The notes under the pieces are model-generated. The model was not told the DNA's origin. It ran no database searches and was given only the letters and a program-made list of their open reading frames with translations. This document shows, piece by piece, positions 40,314 to 51,921 of a stretch of DNA of 64,000 nucleotides. A program made the translations under genes and the position numbers. Numbering within the stretch: position 1 is the first letter of the stretch; the number at the start of each line of letters is the position of its first letter. The stretch is from Bondarzewia mesenterica (Eukaryota > Basidiomycota > Agaricomycetes > Russulales > Bondarzewiaceae), in the NCBI GenBank assembly GCA_004802705.1, contig SGPL01000112.1:1-64000 (forward strand), read 5' to 3'.

Positions 40314-41329
40314 ATGGACTCCCTCGCTGCATCCATGATCACCACCTCCACGAGTATTGTACCCGAAATTGCCGCGACGGCCGGACCGAAGGTCTCTCTG
40401 TGCTTGCGGTGTTGGACTCTGAAGGCCGTCCGCGCAGTTCTAGAGCAAATATTAGGATTCATCCGAGCGCTGCTCGATCTCGTCGTCAGCCTGTGCGCGT
40501 TTTGTATCCGATATCTGCAGAAGGCACATACTAACGCGAAATCTAGCTTGCCGGAGGCAATCTCAGTCCCGACGCAAAAGCCTCGACCACTATTCCCCTT
40601 CCCAGATGAACAGCACCAATATATACCTCCCAAAGAGACAGATCGCCGATCGCCCTGCCCCGCACTGAACACCCTTGCCAATCATGGATTTATGTACGCC
40701 AGAACAATACCGAATGTCTGCCTGAATACACGCACTGACTACTCCATGCACGCATTTGCAGTCCACGCGATGGCCGTAACATCCATCCACACCAATTAGT
40801 CCGCGGTCTGCGCGAGGGCTTCAACCTCTCACTGCCACTCTCCCTCTTCCTCACCTACGGCGCCCTCTTCCTGCTCTCGCAGTTCCGCTTCATCTCTCTG
40901 AGCGACTTCGCGCGCCACAACTGCATCGAGCACGATGCGTCCCTCGCGTACGCCAACACGCGGCGCAACAGCGAGTACGCGCCTTGCCGGCTCGACGAAG
41001 AGTGCCTCCAAGCAATGCTCGCTGACTCGACGGACCGCGTGGGTTTGACGGTGCATGACATTGCGCGCGCTCGGGTGAGAAGAGAGCGAGGGCGCACGCT
41101 CGACAAAATGCATGCAGAGATTGCGCGTGGCGAGATGGCGCTGATGATGGGTATATTTGGTGGCGAGAAGAAAGAGATCCCATTGGAGGTCGTGACGGAG
41201 CTGTGGAGCCAAGGGCGGTTCCCGAAGGGCTGGGCACCGACTAAGACGCAGGGTCTGCTGCATACAAGTCGGACGTCCGCAGAGATCAGGAAGTCGATGA
41301 AGGACGTGGAGACGGAACGGCGAAGATAA
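40314..41329 (+). CDS. Heme-thiolate peroxidase (UPO/CPO family), membrane-anchored
   Basis: Two exons (40314-40693, 40762-41329) encode 315 aa. The heme-ligating cysteine lies in SPCPALNTLANHG (Cys codon 40656-40658), and the distal acid-base site is EHD (Glu codon 40928-40930) in CIEHDASLAY, the pattern of chloroperoxidase-type members rather than the EGD of most basidiomycete peroxygenases. These enzymes use H2O2 to halogenate or insert oxygen into organic substrates. Instead of a cleavable secretion signal, the first 75 residues contain a long hydrophobic segment around LLDLVVSLCAFCIRYL, suggesting a membrane anchor; a further hydrophobic stretch (LSLPLSLFLTYGALFLL) belongs to the catalytic domain. 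The C-terminal half holds GRFPKGWAP. An intracellular membrane site is inference. The intron lies right after ANHGF, a position at which the frame is preserved. Confidence 0.9.
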
Positions 41330-41830
41330 TGTCGGAGCATTGGCGTCACAATTTCTATGAAGTCGGGAGTACATCGTATTTATTTTTGTTATTGTATGCA
41401 ACGTACCGTAGATATCCCGAAATTAAGCGTAGAACCTGTATTTAATGCGGAGCACTGATCAGAACTAATTACTGAACCAACCAGAGGCGACGCAATGAGA
41501 CAGTGAAGAAATAAGACCATTGGTAATAAATAAAAATCGATATTGAGATGCTTCTCGCTAAGGGTGCAGTACCGTCGAACGATGGCTGACACAGGGAAGA
41601 TGTTAGAAACTGAATCTTATCTGTCGATCAGTCCATACAAAGATAACAGCGACTCTGAAAGGCATGACAGAAGCAGAAGAGTCATCAGCAAGACAAAAAA
41701 AAAATCAAATACGCAGCTGTGACTGCATGAGGAGTGAAATCAACGTCGGGAAGACGTCCTATGCATAGGTCAACACTTCTGAAATGACGATGACCAAGAT
41801 CCATACAAGTAAATTTCGCATCTCTCGGCT
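41330..41830. other. Convergent intergenic region
   Basis: Between the 3' ends of the peroxidase gene and the F-box gene. No feature recognised. Confidence 0.5.
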
Positions 41831-43478
41831 TCAAGTTCGCCCCCCGGTTACAAGACCATTGAGAGACCTTCTCTCTTCGTGCAAGAGCAACAGCATCACT
41901 TGGACAATCCTCCAACTGGTTTCGCAGCGTTCCAGCAGCTTGGCATCAGGCGCAGGCGGCCAAAGGTTGGCTGGTTCCCATTTCCATAGACATTCGTCTA
42001 CGGTCGCAAGGCGACACGACTTTGGGAGCATCATGGACAGAAAGCGGACAGCACGTGTCAAACGACCTCTCATCTCCAAGGTCGGGACAACGGGATGAAA
42101 TGCCCATATCCAACAAAGTAAGGTTGTTGAACGCCAGATCATTGGAAGGGAGAGAGACAATAGTCTGAGCATCAATATAAAGACCCAGTCGCGTGAGGTT
42201 CGGGCAGTACCGGGCGAACGGTATCAACGCGCGCAGGGTGAGGGTGGGTTCCTTCGCCAGAAGTGGGTGGGTATTGAGAATCAAGCATTCAAGCCTTGGC
42301 AAACTCGATGCAAGTGATTCCATGTCCTTGTCCGTCATTAGAATGGGGATTTCATCTCGGATGGTGAAAGACGTCAATTTTGGGAAGCGAGTGATGAAGC
42401 TGACGTCCTGATAAGTGAGGGCGACAGAGTTGACAGAGACCTTCTTGGAGACAATGAGTTCAAAATACTCAAGGGCGGGACAAGCGCTCGCAAGAGTTAC
42501 GAAAAAGTCTCCAAGTTCCTTGTTTCGGGGCCGTGTAAAAGGGAGGTAAACATACAATGTTGTGAGATTGGATGACGGGAAGTTGGTCCGAGTCAGGAGT
42601 GTCGTAGAACGGTCTATTGGTACGGAAAGGGCGACCTGACGCAAAGACGGAAAAGCATCTGCCTGGAGAGCACCCAAAGACGGATGTGAACGATGATCCT
42701 TGGTATCTGTCGCTTCAATCCATAAATTTTCGACGTGGGCCAACCGGGAAAGCCGTTGAACAACGGGTTGATGGAGGAAGTCCCATGGGAGTGCGATGTC
42801 TTTCAGATTGAGCAGGCTCTCAAACAGACGACGTAGATCGTCAACTTGGTAGTGATGATGAATATGACGATGACTTGTCTTGAAGCGTAGACGAGCAATG
42901 CGTGGCATCCGATCAACAACATCTTCAACAAGTCCGTGAAAGTGCCTCGAGTCCTGGGGATGGAGTGACAAATCAAGTTCTGTCACTGTAGGAGACATGA
43001 ACAGCAGGCAGCAGGTCAAGTCTCGGTTCAATGCTAGTAAGACATTGCAGGTTAGGAAATATTGTCGCGGCGGTGCGGGTCCTTGCGATGGTAGATAAGG
43101 CAGTATCACTAAGGCAAGGGTTCAGCTCTGAAATCGTGATATGGCGCACTCGGCGCGTGTTCATCAAAAACCGCTCCCAGTGGCCGGAGGTGGGACGATT
43201 CATAAAGTCCTAAACGGACACTGATTGAGCATGTGAAATATAAAAGTTCATGAATACACGGGAAACCGTACAAGCGTTCTTTCGTATCCCAGTCTGTCGG
43301 ATCTCATTTCGACCAATGACGAAAACATACTGGGAAGATTGTCGATCTTGTGCCAGACAGCATCGAGGGCAATCTCCGACCACAGTTTACAAACGCGAGC
43401 ATTACGAGCATTTGAGCTTTGATCCAGGTAGCTGAATACAATGAGAATCACTTCCGGGATATTCAAAGGGTTGGCCAT
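41831..43478 (-). CDS. F-box/LRR-like protein with two frame breaks
   Basis: Exon 1 (43478-43272) encodes an F-box (NIPEVILIVFSYLDQSS, then ARVCKLWSEIALDAVW), the Skp1-binding module of SCF ubiquitin ligases. The second exon (43209-41831) starts DFMNRPTSGHWERFLMNTRR and continues with degenerate leucine-rich units (LERLxL-like spacing, for example YFELIVSKKVSVNSVAL), as in the large Agaricomycete F-box expansions, where the repeats choose substrates. The frame breaks twice: near 43020-43035 (one extra base, between FPNLQCL and ALNRDLTCC) and near 42080-42100 (before TLEMRGRLTRAV). With both corrected, a full-length protein of about 525 aa ends at 41831. Sequencing error or a young pseudogene are both possible; many F-box genes in this lineage decay. 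Confidence 0.72.
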
Positions 43479-43824
43479 GTTATCCCGTAGCAATCCTCTA
43501 TCCACTGTAGCATGGCGGGAAGCCCCTCTCTTTCAGTGAATTGAAGCACCTGAAGTTGAGTAAGTGGAGCTCACATGAGCATGAAACAGTTTTTGGTTGG
43601 AAGCTATACTGGAGTAATAGGTCCTGAACAATGGATTTGTTTATCCAAAAAGGCGACAGTATACAGCAGTAGACGGAGAGAGTTCAAAGCAAACCGTGGG
43701 CGAACGCGTGACGTAACGCGAGAGTGACGACATAATCTACAGCTGCGAGGGTCACCTTATTTAAACTTTACTCGACTACCTTGGCACCACCGCGACCTAA
43801 GAGCTCTACTATACCTTCAACACC

Positions 43825-44642
43825 ATGGCCACCCAAGCCTTAGCATCCAACGCAGGTAGTCTTGATGATTCTCACATACCCACCCCTCCTTCGCGTAAGC
43901 GCAAATCAGACACGCCCTCGACCGTCACGAGCAAAAAATCGCGCACCACACCCACCCGTACAGCTGCCTCTTCATCCAACCCTGCTGCTCAAGCGCTTGT
44001 GACAGCGGTACTCGCCAACACGCCAGCGTATCTTGACCCTGCCAATCCCCAGGCGATGGGCAACGCCATGGTGACGCTTGCAAGCTATGCTCGTCAGCTC
44101 GAGATTGCTCTCGCAGCTGGCGCTGGCGCCGGCGGAAGCGGAAGTGCTCAGCCTCCGCAAAAGTCTCGCGAGCAGCTTGCCGCTGCCGCAGAAAAGCTGT
44201 GCAAGACTGTTGTTAATGGTATTAGGAAGCAGATGTCGGTAGGTAGTCACCCCTCTGCGCCCTTTCACGATCCGTACTAATTTTCTGCATAGTGGAAACC
44301 GAGTTGCAAAACAGGCTCTGCCAGATTCGTGTACGACGGGATATGCCCTGACCCCTCTGTCTTTGGAGTGCTGATGGGCTTGGACGGCCCTCCTACGTGG
44401 AAGATGAAGAAGTTCTCCAAAGAAGACTTCGAGGAACTCTTTGGCGAGATACAAGCTTCCGTCCGGTGAGTTGTTCTCGTACTCTACATACGCCTTTTGT
44501 ATCCTGTGATTTAAGGCGTGACAGGAATGATAGGTACGACTACCTGTTCATCACAAGCAAGGATGTCAATGTACGCTGGAGCGAGACGGGTGAATTCAAG
44601 ATCAGCGGCTCCTATGGAAAATATATTCCCAGAGACGATTAG
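43825..44642 (+). CDS. Unrecognised fungal protein, 234 aa
   Basis: Three exons (43825-44238, 44293-44465, 44525-44642) join in frame. The N-terminal 60 residues are S/T/P- and K/R-rich with SRKRKSD and SKKSRTTP, likely nuclear localisation signals. An alanine-rich helical part follows (LEIALAAGAGAGG). The C-terminal 95 residues look folded: ARFVYDGICPDPSVFGVLMG, a KKFSKEDFEELFGEI helix, then DYLFITSKDVNVRW strands. No family was recognised. Consistent splice signals and codon pattern support a real gene. Its start is 346 bp from the divergent F-box gene. Confidence 0.7.
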
Positions 44643-44967
44643 ATGCTGCAAACCTCTGCCAATCACGTACTGCTGCAAACAGATGACCTGGACGAACTCA
44701 TGACATCTATTGTACGTACCTGCGCCTTGCAGCTGAACATTTGCGGATACTTACGCACTGTCAACACTTACTTATGAGCTGGTAGTACTAAGTGCTGCCT
44801 TAGTTATGTACCCTACGTTCTATTTTTTGCACCATACCACTCGTATAACTTCTGTAGATACCCAAGTATTTTATGTGCTTTATTCAAGTTTGTTTGGAGT
44901 CGAATGGGATGTTGAAATGTTCATGTGTGTCATGCGCGGTAAGGGAAAAGGGAAACCGTTATGTCGG
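44643..44967. other. Intergenic, 3' of the preceding gene
   Basis: No gene. It ends with the first copy of a 16-bp direct repeat (44952-44967) that flanks the small insertion described next. Confidence 0.5.
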
Positions 44968-45021
44968 CGGGTCGGCAGTGGCCGGAGTGATCCAAAAAAA
45001 AAAAAGAAACCGTTATGTCGG
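44952..45021. repeat. 16-bp direct repeats flanking a 38-bp A-tailed insert
   Basis: GAAACCGTTATGTCGG occurs exactly at 44952-44967 and again at 45006-45021. Between them lie 26 bases of unique sequence and twelve A residues that abut the second copy. A poly(A) tract ending at a target-site duplication of 7-20 bp is the hallmark of LINE-type target-primed reverse transcription, so this may be a severely 5'-truncated retroposed RNA. Replication slippage is the alternative. Confidence 0.5.
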
Positions 45022-45171
45022 GAATATATTATGTAATGCACGGGTAGTTAGCAACTCGCGCCAATCGTCCTTACCATGACTATCGAACTATCGTCCTTCG
45101 TTGCATAGCTCCTCATCCCACAATCGAACCAGTCTAACAACCCCCTCGCCATACACCACACCTCAATCTCT

Positions 45172-45798
45172 ATGGTATCTGGCTTTCGCCTCAATGTCTG
45201 CACGCGCCAGATGCGCGAGATCGTCATGGCCGTGCTCAAAGACAACACCAACAATTACGGAATGAACGCCCACGAGATTATGAAGGCCGCCAAAGACAAG
45301 TTTCCCAACGAGGTCACAAGCACAGTTGGTCTTACCATGGATACCCATAAGCCTCTTGACAAGGCAGAGCATCCTTTAAGCTCTATGAGGTACGAATGCT
45401 ATTAACCTAATATCTTATATGATCTCACATCTGTACCAATGCAATTACTATATGGCGAATTTCACCTCATTGCTGTCCGCAGGCACTTGAAGAAGGTTAT
45501 TCTCGAAGATATGGCCGCACGCCAGCAAATCGAGAGAATCAATATCAAGAACGGGGGATTTAATGCTAACGGAGAACCTGTAGTTCGTGTCAAAAGCTCG
45601 AAAGGCGCGGAATTACTTCCAACAAAGAAGCCGAAGACCGGCGTTGAGTTTTTATGGAGGTTGTTGCCTGGGGGGTCGGCCTTTCTTGACATTGGAGACA
45701 ATAGTCGTCCTCCGGCGAGGAAGGGGAAGCTGAGATCGGAAATTTATATCAGCCGGAAACCGGCTTTGGTGCAGAGGAAGGATGTCATGAAAGAGTAG
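45172..45798 (+). CDS. Unrecognised small basic protein, 177 aa
   Basis: Two exons (45172-45389, 45483-45798) join through an AG|G codon into one frame. The N-terminal third (RQMREIVMAVLKDN, NAHEIMKAAKDKFP) reads like a small helical domain; the rest is lysine-rich (SSKGAELLPTKKPKTGVEF, RKGKLRSEIYISRK). No known family, signal or membrane segment was recognised; nucleic-acid binding would suit its charge but is only a guess. Clean splice sites support a real gene. It is convergent with COQ10. Confidence 0.6.
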
Positions 45799-46008
45799 AG
45801 GATGGGCTAGGATAGGTGTCAGACGATTTTTTGACGAGAAAAGGTACTTCATGTCTCTTCATATATCCCTTCTTGTTATTGGAGAAATTTCTGACGGGAA
45901 CACAGTACACACTGTCTCGCCAAAGTCTGGCAATGATTACGCATTATGTACCTGAGCTACATGCATATGATGAGATGCCCTACCAAATCTACCCAGCTCC
46001 CCTCCAAC

Positions 46009-46853
46009 TCACTTGGTCCCTGGTCCGTATATAGCCAAACAACGCTCCTCGAATGCTTGCACCATTAACTTCGAAATCTGGCCAAAAAAAGCGGCCGACA
46101 CGGCGGCATGCACTGGATTTGCGAATGCGTAGGATAAATCAAGTGTCAGCAGCGTTGGTCCCGCATTGTGGGCAAGGTTTTGCTGGGATTTAGAGGACAG
46201 TGGTGGATTGGATGTACTGAGATGCGACGATTGAGGAGAGGCAGGCTGGAATCGCCATGTAGTCGTAAGGCTTTTGAACAGAGGTGTTGATGACGAAGCG
46301 ACGGCCTGGAAGAAGGGCACCGTCCCACCCATAAGCCTTATATGCATTTGATATTGTGAAAGTAGACGCACCTCCACCGACTCATACGGCTTGCATGTCA
46401 CTTTACTCACATAACTCTCTTTAAATGTCAAGAAAGAAACCGTGAGCTCGCCCTCCATCTCTAGCATGTCTGGTTTGCCCTTCGCCGCGAGATGGGTATG
46501 CAATGGCGTGGAAGACTTGAGGACCCGCGAGGACGTGCAAAAGGGTATAAATTTGTGGTATGATGCGACATCAGCGACAACACGGTATAGCTCATCGCGT
46601 CCGTACCTACGCGCAGATGGGACATCATTCAGATGGGCTTCATGCGATGTTTTGCATCTTGTCGGGAACGCACGTACGGAAGGATCTTCCGCTCATGATA
46701 AGATTGGTCTCTCTGACCTGAGCCCGGGCCAGACGAGAACGGGGAGAGGGATGAGAGGTCGGGCAACGTTATGAATGTACGATGGTTAGACGGCGACTGT
46801 ATCCGAGTGCGCACGATATTAGGGGATAGAAACAGGCGATTTAGGATGGACAT
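46009..46853 (-). CDS. COQ10: Coenzyme Q-binding protein COQ10 (START-like), mitochondrial
   Basis: Three minus-strand exons (46853-46678, 46606-46372, 46305-46009) give about 235 aa. COQ10 proteins bind ubiquinone in a START/polyketide-cyclase fold and support its use in the respiratory chain. The N terminus from 46853 is Arg- and Ser-rich with no acidic residue for 30 positions, as expected of a mitochondrial presequence. Family blocks: YHERKILPYGRDELY, VVADVASYHKFIPFCT, LEMEGELTVSFLTFKESYVSKV, the A/S-rich loop and the C-terminal YAFANPVHAAVSAAFFGQIS helix. The second intron (46306-46371) is 66 bp, divisible by three and lacks stops, so a retained form would add 22 residues; family alignment favours its removal. 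An upstream in-frame ATG at 46931 is possible but less typical. Confidence 0.9.
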
Positions 46854-47034
46854 GGAGGTTCCTGAGTGAAAGAGAAAGGTGGATGGTTCCGAACCCGAAC
46901 ACTCCGCGCCAGCAAAAGGTACCTTCATCACGTGCAGCAGATCTTGGGTCTGGAGAAACGTGGGCTGATTGCAATGCTACGATATACTGACTGTTCATTT
47001 CAATTCGAGGGTTCAATGTACAAATAGGATGCCG

Positions 47035-47428
47035 TCAGTCATCGGAGAAAGGGTTGAAGACATTTGCCCATGAAGGCTCTCCATCTAGAGGCTGCTTAGC
47101 CAAAGATGTTCAAGCAAAATCTCAGACATGATAGGTTCAATCTATTCCAAGGTTCACCTAAATTTGGCACACCCGCGACCCAAACTGACGCAGAAAGTAA
47201 GTAGCATGAAGAAAGAAAAATGGTATTGCATAATTTTCCACAAACGCGAGTCGTAGATGAGGAAAGGAGAATGTAATGATCTTCACAACGAACGAAAGAA
47301 AACCATCGTATCATCCCTGAGTATCAGAAAGTGCATGAGTACCGCAAGGCAGGCGAATGACAGAGGAAAGCACTCACCGGTCCACCAAGAGCCTCCAAAG
47401 CATGGAGTTCATCTGCGATTGCACGCAT
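47035..47428 (-). CDS. Possible microprotein gene with C-terminal NPF motif
   Basis: Two minus-strand exons (47428-47378 and 47094-47035) both fit phase 0 and good splice signals. Together they would encode about 36 aa: MRAIADELHALEALGGP followed by QPLDGEPSWANVFNPFSDD. Upstream intron-like GT...AG segments and a TATAAAA-like element near 47764 suggest a spliced 5' leader. The NPF tripeptide followed by acidic residues is the usual ligand of EH-domain endocytic proteins. The 283-bp intron is long for this genome, so a middle exon may have been missed, or the gene may not be real. Confidence 0.35.
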
Positions 47429-47779
47429 GCCACTTATTGGAAGGCTGGTAGAAGAGCTCGGCAGAGGAGACGCCTGCACGTCAAGAAATGGGTGAGGGCA
47501 ATGATCAACAGTGTGATGCGACATGTCAGCTACGTACCTGAGACGAGGCCGCCGTGCAGCCTTACAAGAAGCACGATGGAATGCGCCTCAATCGAAGATG
47601 ACCTTTGCGCTCGGAGGGGGCGCTGCGTAGATAGTTGTTGACTAGAGAGGCATGAATAATGGTGAGGAAGGCAGGCGAGAGACACTGGCTAGAGGAGAAC
47701 TTACCGGTATGACTGAGGATGATGGGGGTTGATGTCCAAGCCTGAACGGCTACTGCCCTAGCTTTTATGCCCGTTGCTC

Positions 47780-49859
47780 CGGGCTGGACCGCCAGAGACC
47801 CGCAGGATATCGGAGTTTCTATCCGAACAACAATAAAAAATAAAAACTATCTTCTTGTCAGACAGAATTCTCGGCGGGGTGTGTTCCTTGGATGCCAGAC
47901 TTTGTCTTTGTGCTGATAGAAGATTGCGGACTGAAATGTACTGCCTGTGTCTCGTGGTTCTATCGCGCCTCATTCACCGCGCAGGCTCATCCGTGGTTGC
48001 CTGTGGGTTCTGGGCATACGAACGGTGTCACGCCATTCGTTCGCAAATATGCTTCCCATTCGCCATTCTCCGTCGCACGAGGAGGCCCAAGCTTTAACCA
48101 CAACTCCGCCCGCCCTAGTTCTTGGTGAGAAACCAGTGTCTCAGAGAGGATGTCTCTGTCGAGTTAAGGAGCTGATGAGCTGCAGATAGGTGTGATTAGG
48201 CAGATAGCACCAATCCCCGAGTCCAGGGCGATAATGGTCGGAGGGCAAGGGAGTCATCCGGAGTCACACGAAAGGGATGAAAGGCAGATCATTGGAATGC
48301 GGAGGGCTTCATATCAGATTGTGCCGTACATACCTCCCACCATATCAGAGAAATGGAACAAATGAAACAGGCTTTGAAACTTCCTTATAGGTCATGGGAA
48401 AGGCGGTTGGCTCGACGTAGGATCGGACTGCTGATGTGATGGGATTGTATCAGATAGTGATGGAAAGAGGGGGGTAAAGAGACAATCACGCGGACGTAGA
48501 CTCAAAGAATCTCTACCTGCTCCAGCACGTAACTTGCCAGTCAATTGCATCGTTAGCAGTGCCTATGACGAGAAAACAGAGTCACCTACACCTTTTCACC
48601 GCAGTCGAAGCATTCGTGCACATGGATGTCGACAGAAGTCAGAAGAAAGTGCATCGAGGCACGAGGGGAACTGAGACCGCTGGTGACAACCTTAATTAGT
48701 CAATCCGATGCCTGAGCAACTTCCGGCTTAATGTTAAGGGAAAGAACAATACAAACACGACGGACCTCGCGCTCCGCGGCGGGGCCAATCAGGATTCGAG
48801 GAGAGCAAAACAATTGAATCAACAGCCCTGTTAGAGTATCTCTCCCATTGGTCATGGATGTAACAGGAGCATTCGGCTGGAACGGAGGAAAAGAAGTGTG
48901 TGTCTGTACCGGAAATGCACGGACTGAAGTCCGCGAATGGAATGAGAGCATGAAATTGGTTTTGGTGTCCGCGGTTGCAGCCGAGCAATCACGGCGTATA
49001 ATCAGGAAGGATAGGGAACTCTACAGAGCTATTTCACTCAGAAAAAAAAAATGATGGATGAATTGAAAGGAGATGTTTTTGTCGCCTACTAGTAGTCTGG
49101 TCTGCAAGCGCGCGCCTGGGAGACGGATCACAACCATTCCCACCGTGACTGACCCCAGGTCAGCCACTTCCCAGTTAGACTTCTTCATCTAATTTCGCTT
49201 CTCACACCTACGTTCACCTGTCGCTGCCTACCAGGAATTATTCACCCGAAAAGCTCCACCATTCTGACGACACAGACGTTGGCTGGCGCTATCAATAATA
49301 CCGTTCGGTAAAAACAGTCAACTGGGCCTAGAGTAAAGAGAAAGATATTCTGTACGACTCACCGGTACGTTGACCGGTTCTACGATGCAAGGGAAGCACC
49401 GAAAGATGAGGAAAAGATAAATTGATAGGAATCTTTAATGTCGTCGGATTGAGGGAGCTCCATAAAATTCCTGTGAGTACCGCTGTAAAGTGCAAATGTG
49501 TTCAATCAGAACTGCTCACGAAATACGACAAATTTGATACGCGGGGCAATCTCCCCTCTCTGGATTAAGTATGGGCATTTCCAAGGTCAGACGGGGTCAG
49601 GTCGACCAGTACCGAACGGACGGATAGATAACATCCGCAACTCTCCCCAGTCATCTAATCCAATCAACTGATACCGCGAAACATAACGGGATTCATTCAT
49701 GGACGTAAGTGTATCCTGTGACACCAGGACTAATGTCGGCAGAGATGGTCCAATACAGCGTTTTTGCACTCCCTCGTCGGAGTCGGCACGGATGGAACTC
49801 CACTGGACTGTAAGTACCGGCTTTCCTTACGATCCAGTACCGATAGGCGGGGTTCCACT
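47780..49859. other. Gene-free stretch
   Basis: No coherent gene, RNA or repeat recognised on either strand; only short ORFs. Confidence 0.5.
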
Positions 49860-50375
49860 TCATGTTTGGGCTTGATTCAATGCCTCCTCAACCAATGACC
49901 TCGGATGAATGCAATGAGGTTCGTCTGGGAAATATTTCCCCTTCCATGAATCTTCTTCAGAGAGGTTCTGACTCCTAAGATCAACCTCGGAGAGTCGAGT
50001 GGGTCCCTTGCTTGTGTGTGAGCCCTCCACCCGTTGGAGGCCGTGGCGAGCTAAGTGCTCACAGATTCCTGTCAAACTTCGCAGTTAATATTCGATTTCT
50101 TTGTCACTTATCGGCGGGGACGAGCCTTCTTCGTTGTCTAGGTCCTGGGTAATAGACTTGGTAGCAATTCGGGAAGAGGGGTATTGGACACAGGACAGTG
50201 TCATGGTCGATGGCTTCGTGTTCTGCCTTTGAAGCTGATGTGCCGCCCATTGGATTTTTGAACTCCGTGGACTTGTAGGCGAAGATCGCGGAGGACTGAC
50301 GAGTTTCCCATCACGTGACCAAAACGCGTCCCGGATCTGATTGAATCCCGAGCACTGCCCTGCACTGCCGCTCAC
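49860..50375 (-). pseudogene. Open frame interrupted by one stop, unrecognised
   Basis: One minus-strand frame is open for 172 codons from an ATG at 50375 to 49860, interrupted once by TAA at 50082-50084. Both halves look protein-like (SPPRSSPTSPRSSKIQW; then DSWKGKYFPDEPHCIHP). No family was recognised. It may be a gene with a nonsense mutation, a short intron that I cannot place, or chance. Confidence 0.25.
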
Positions 50376-51099
50376 GGTTGCCCTATATCTGCAGTGGGCA
50401 AAATAGGTCCTGACGCTCGCACCAACTCGCGCACCAACTCAGACCACGTCTACGCGATAAATTCGCCATGCACATTAATTTTTCAGTCTATCTCCACGAG
50501 ATGGTAGTTTTGCTTCTGCTCGTGCCAAGAACGATTTTATCCCTCATTCTCTTGACAATGAGCTGCATGTCAATTCGTAGCCTGATCAGGCAGATGCGAT
50601 GCAGCATGGAAACAGCCTCGAAGGTGTGAGGCTCTTCTCTGCAAATACACATGCGCATTTCAAACGGGAAAAGCTTGCTTACCAACCACAAAACCAATGT
50701 GAACTCAATGCCTTTTGCATTCAACCCGATAAGAGATCCAAGAATGAACGAACTTCTCTACACACTGAACAGAAGTCAAGCCGCAGCAACGAAATTCGAA
50801 CTCAGCAAAATCTGTCGCATGCACCTCCTGTTCAACGTTCAGGATGGACGTTCTAGCGCCATGCAGTTTCCATGTAAGTACAGTGTCGGACCGTCGACAA
50901 AAGTCCTGGAGTCCGGCCCAAGCGAATGATTTCGAAGCCAAAAGCTGTTCAATATCAGAATCACAGAAAACTATGTTGATACAGCAATCTTATCATGTCA
51001 GAAAGACAACGTTACTACATTCCCCTCGACAACTTTACCCAACGACGTTCCCGAACTACTTACAGGCATGCAGAAGATCCAGTCCAAGCATACTGTGAT
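50376..51099. other. Intergenic, nothing recognised
   Basis: Only short overlapping ORFs between the doubtful ORF and the 3' end of the zinc-knuckle gene. Confidence 0.45.
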
Positions 51100-51921
51100 T
51101 TAGGCGGTGTAATCAGCGGTTTCGGGACAGTCTCTGGCAATCTGCAAAGGCAAACGAAATAGGGGTGATTGTCAAGCGCGAAATGGAAAAGAACACGGAA
51201 TACGACGCACGTGGCCCTCCTGCTGACATTTGTAGCAAGTCTTGCCCTTGTTCAGATTGGCCGCTCCGTGGCCATTAATACCGTCGGCAGTGATACCCGG
51301 CGCCGCAAGACAGTCCCTGAGACAGAATGACATTGAGAACATCTGATGAAGAAAAAGTAAACTTGGGAGTGGACGTTTACCTTGCCATATGGTTGGGTCC
51401 CCCACAACGGTAGCACTTGACGGGAGGAAGCGAAGAGGTGTTCAGGCCGCGGCCAGGAGGGGGAGCGCGCGATGCGAAGCCCAATCCGCCGCCTGCACCG
51501 TTAGGGCAGACACGCGCGATATGTCCAAAGCGACCACAGTTCTATATGCATGCATCAATATTGTAAGGTGAAATTTTCTCAGAGAGAACGAGAAGACATA
51601 CGTAACACTTTTGGTTTCCGCCCTGCACGCGGAGACTAGGGCACTCAGCCTGAATATGGCCAACGCCGCCGCAGGAGTAGCACTGTTTCGTGGAGACAGT
51701 GCGGGGAGAAGGGCACGCGGACGACTCGTGTCCCGGCTGACGACAGTTGTAGCATAGACGCTGCTCCGACGAGCAGTTCTCGGCAATATGGCCGACTTTT
51801 TGGGCGTCGGAGAGACCCAGTCAGTCTCAGTAACGAACGCAAAGGCATAGGGAAAAGGAAAATGAATGAACGCACGATTGCCACACTTGAAACACCCCTT
51901 CCTAGAGAACTGATATGCCAT
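51100..51921 (-). CDS. GIS2: CCHC zinc-knuckle nucleic-acid-binding protein (GIS2/byr3/CNBP type)
   Basis: Five minus-strand exons (51921-51876, 51795-51602, 51541-51381, 51316-51211, 51141-51100) encode 182 aa. Six C-x2-C-x4-H-x4-C knuckles are visible: CFKCGNLGHIAENC, CYNCRQPGHESSAC, CYSCGGVGHIQAEC, CYNCGRFGHIARVC, CYRCGGPNHMARDC and CYKCQQEGHIARDC (yeast Gis2 has seven). A glycine-rich linker (GAGGGLGFASRAPPPGRG) separates knuckles 4 and 5. Proteins of this type bind G-rich single-stranded nucleic acid and mRNAs and act in translation and stress granules. The last knuckle is completed by a 42-bp terminal exon, and four knuckles are split by introns, which explains why no single long ORF shows the gene. 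The start ATG leads directly into the first knuckle. Confidence 0.95.
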
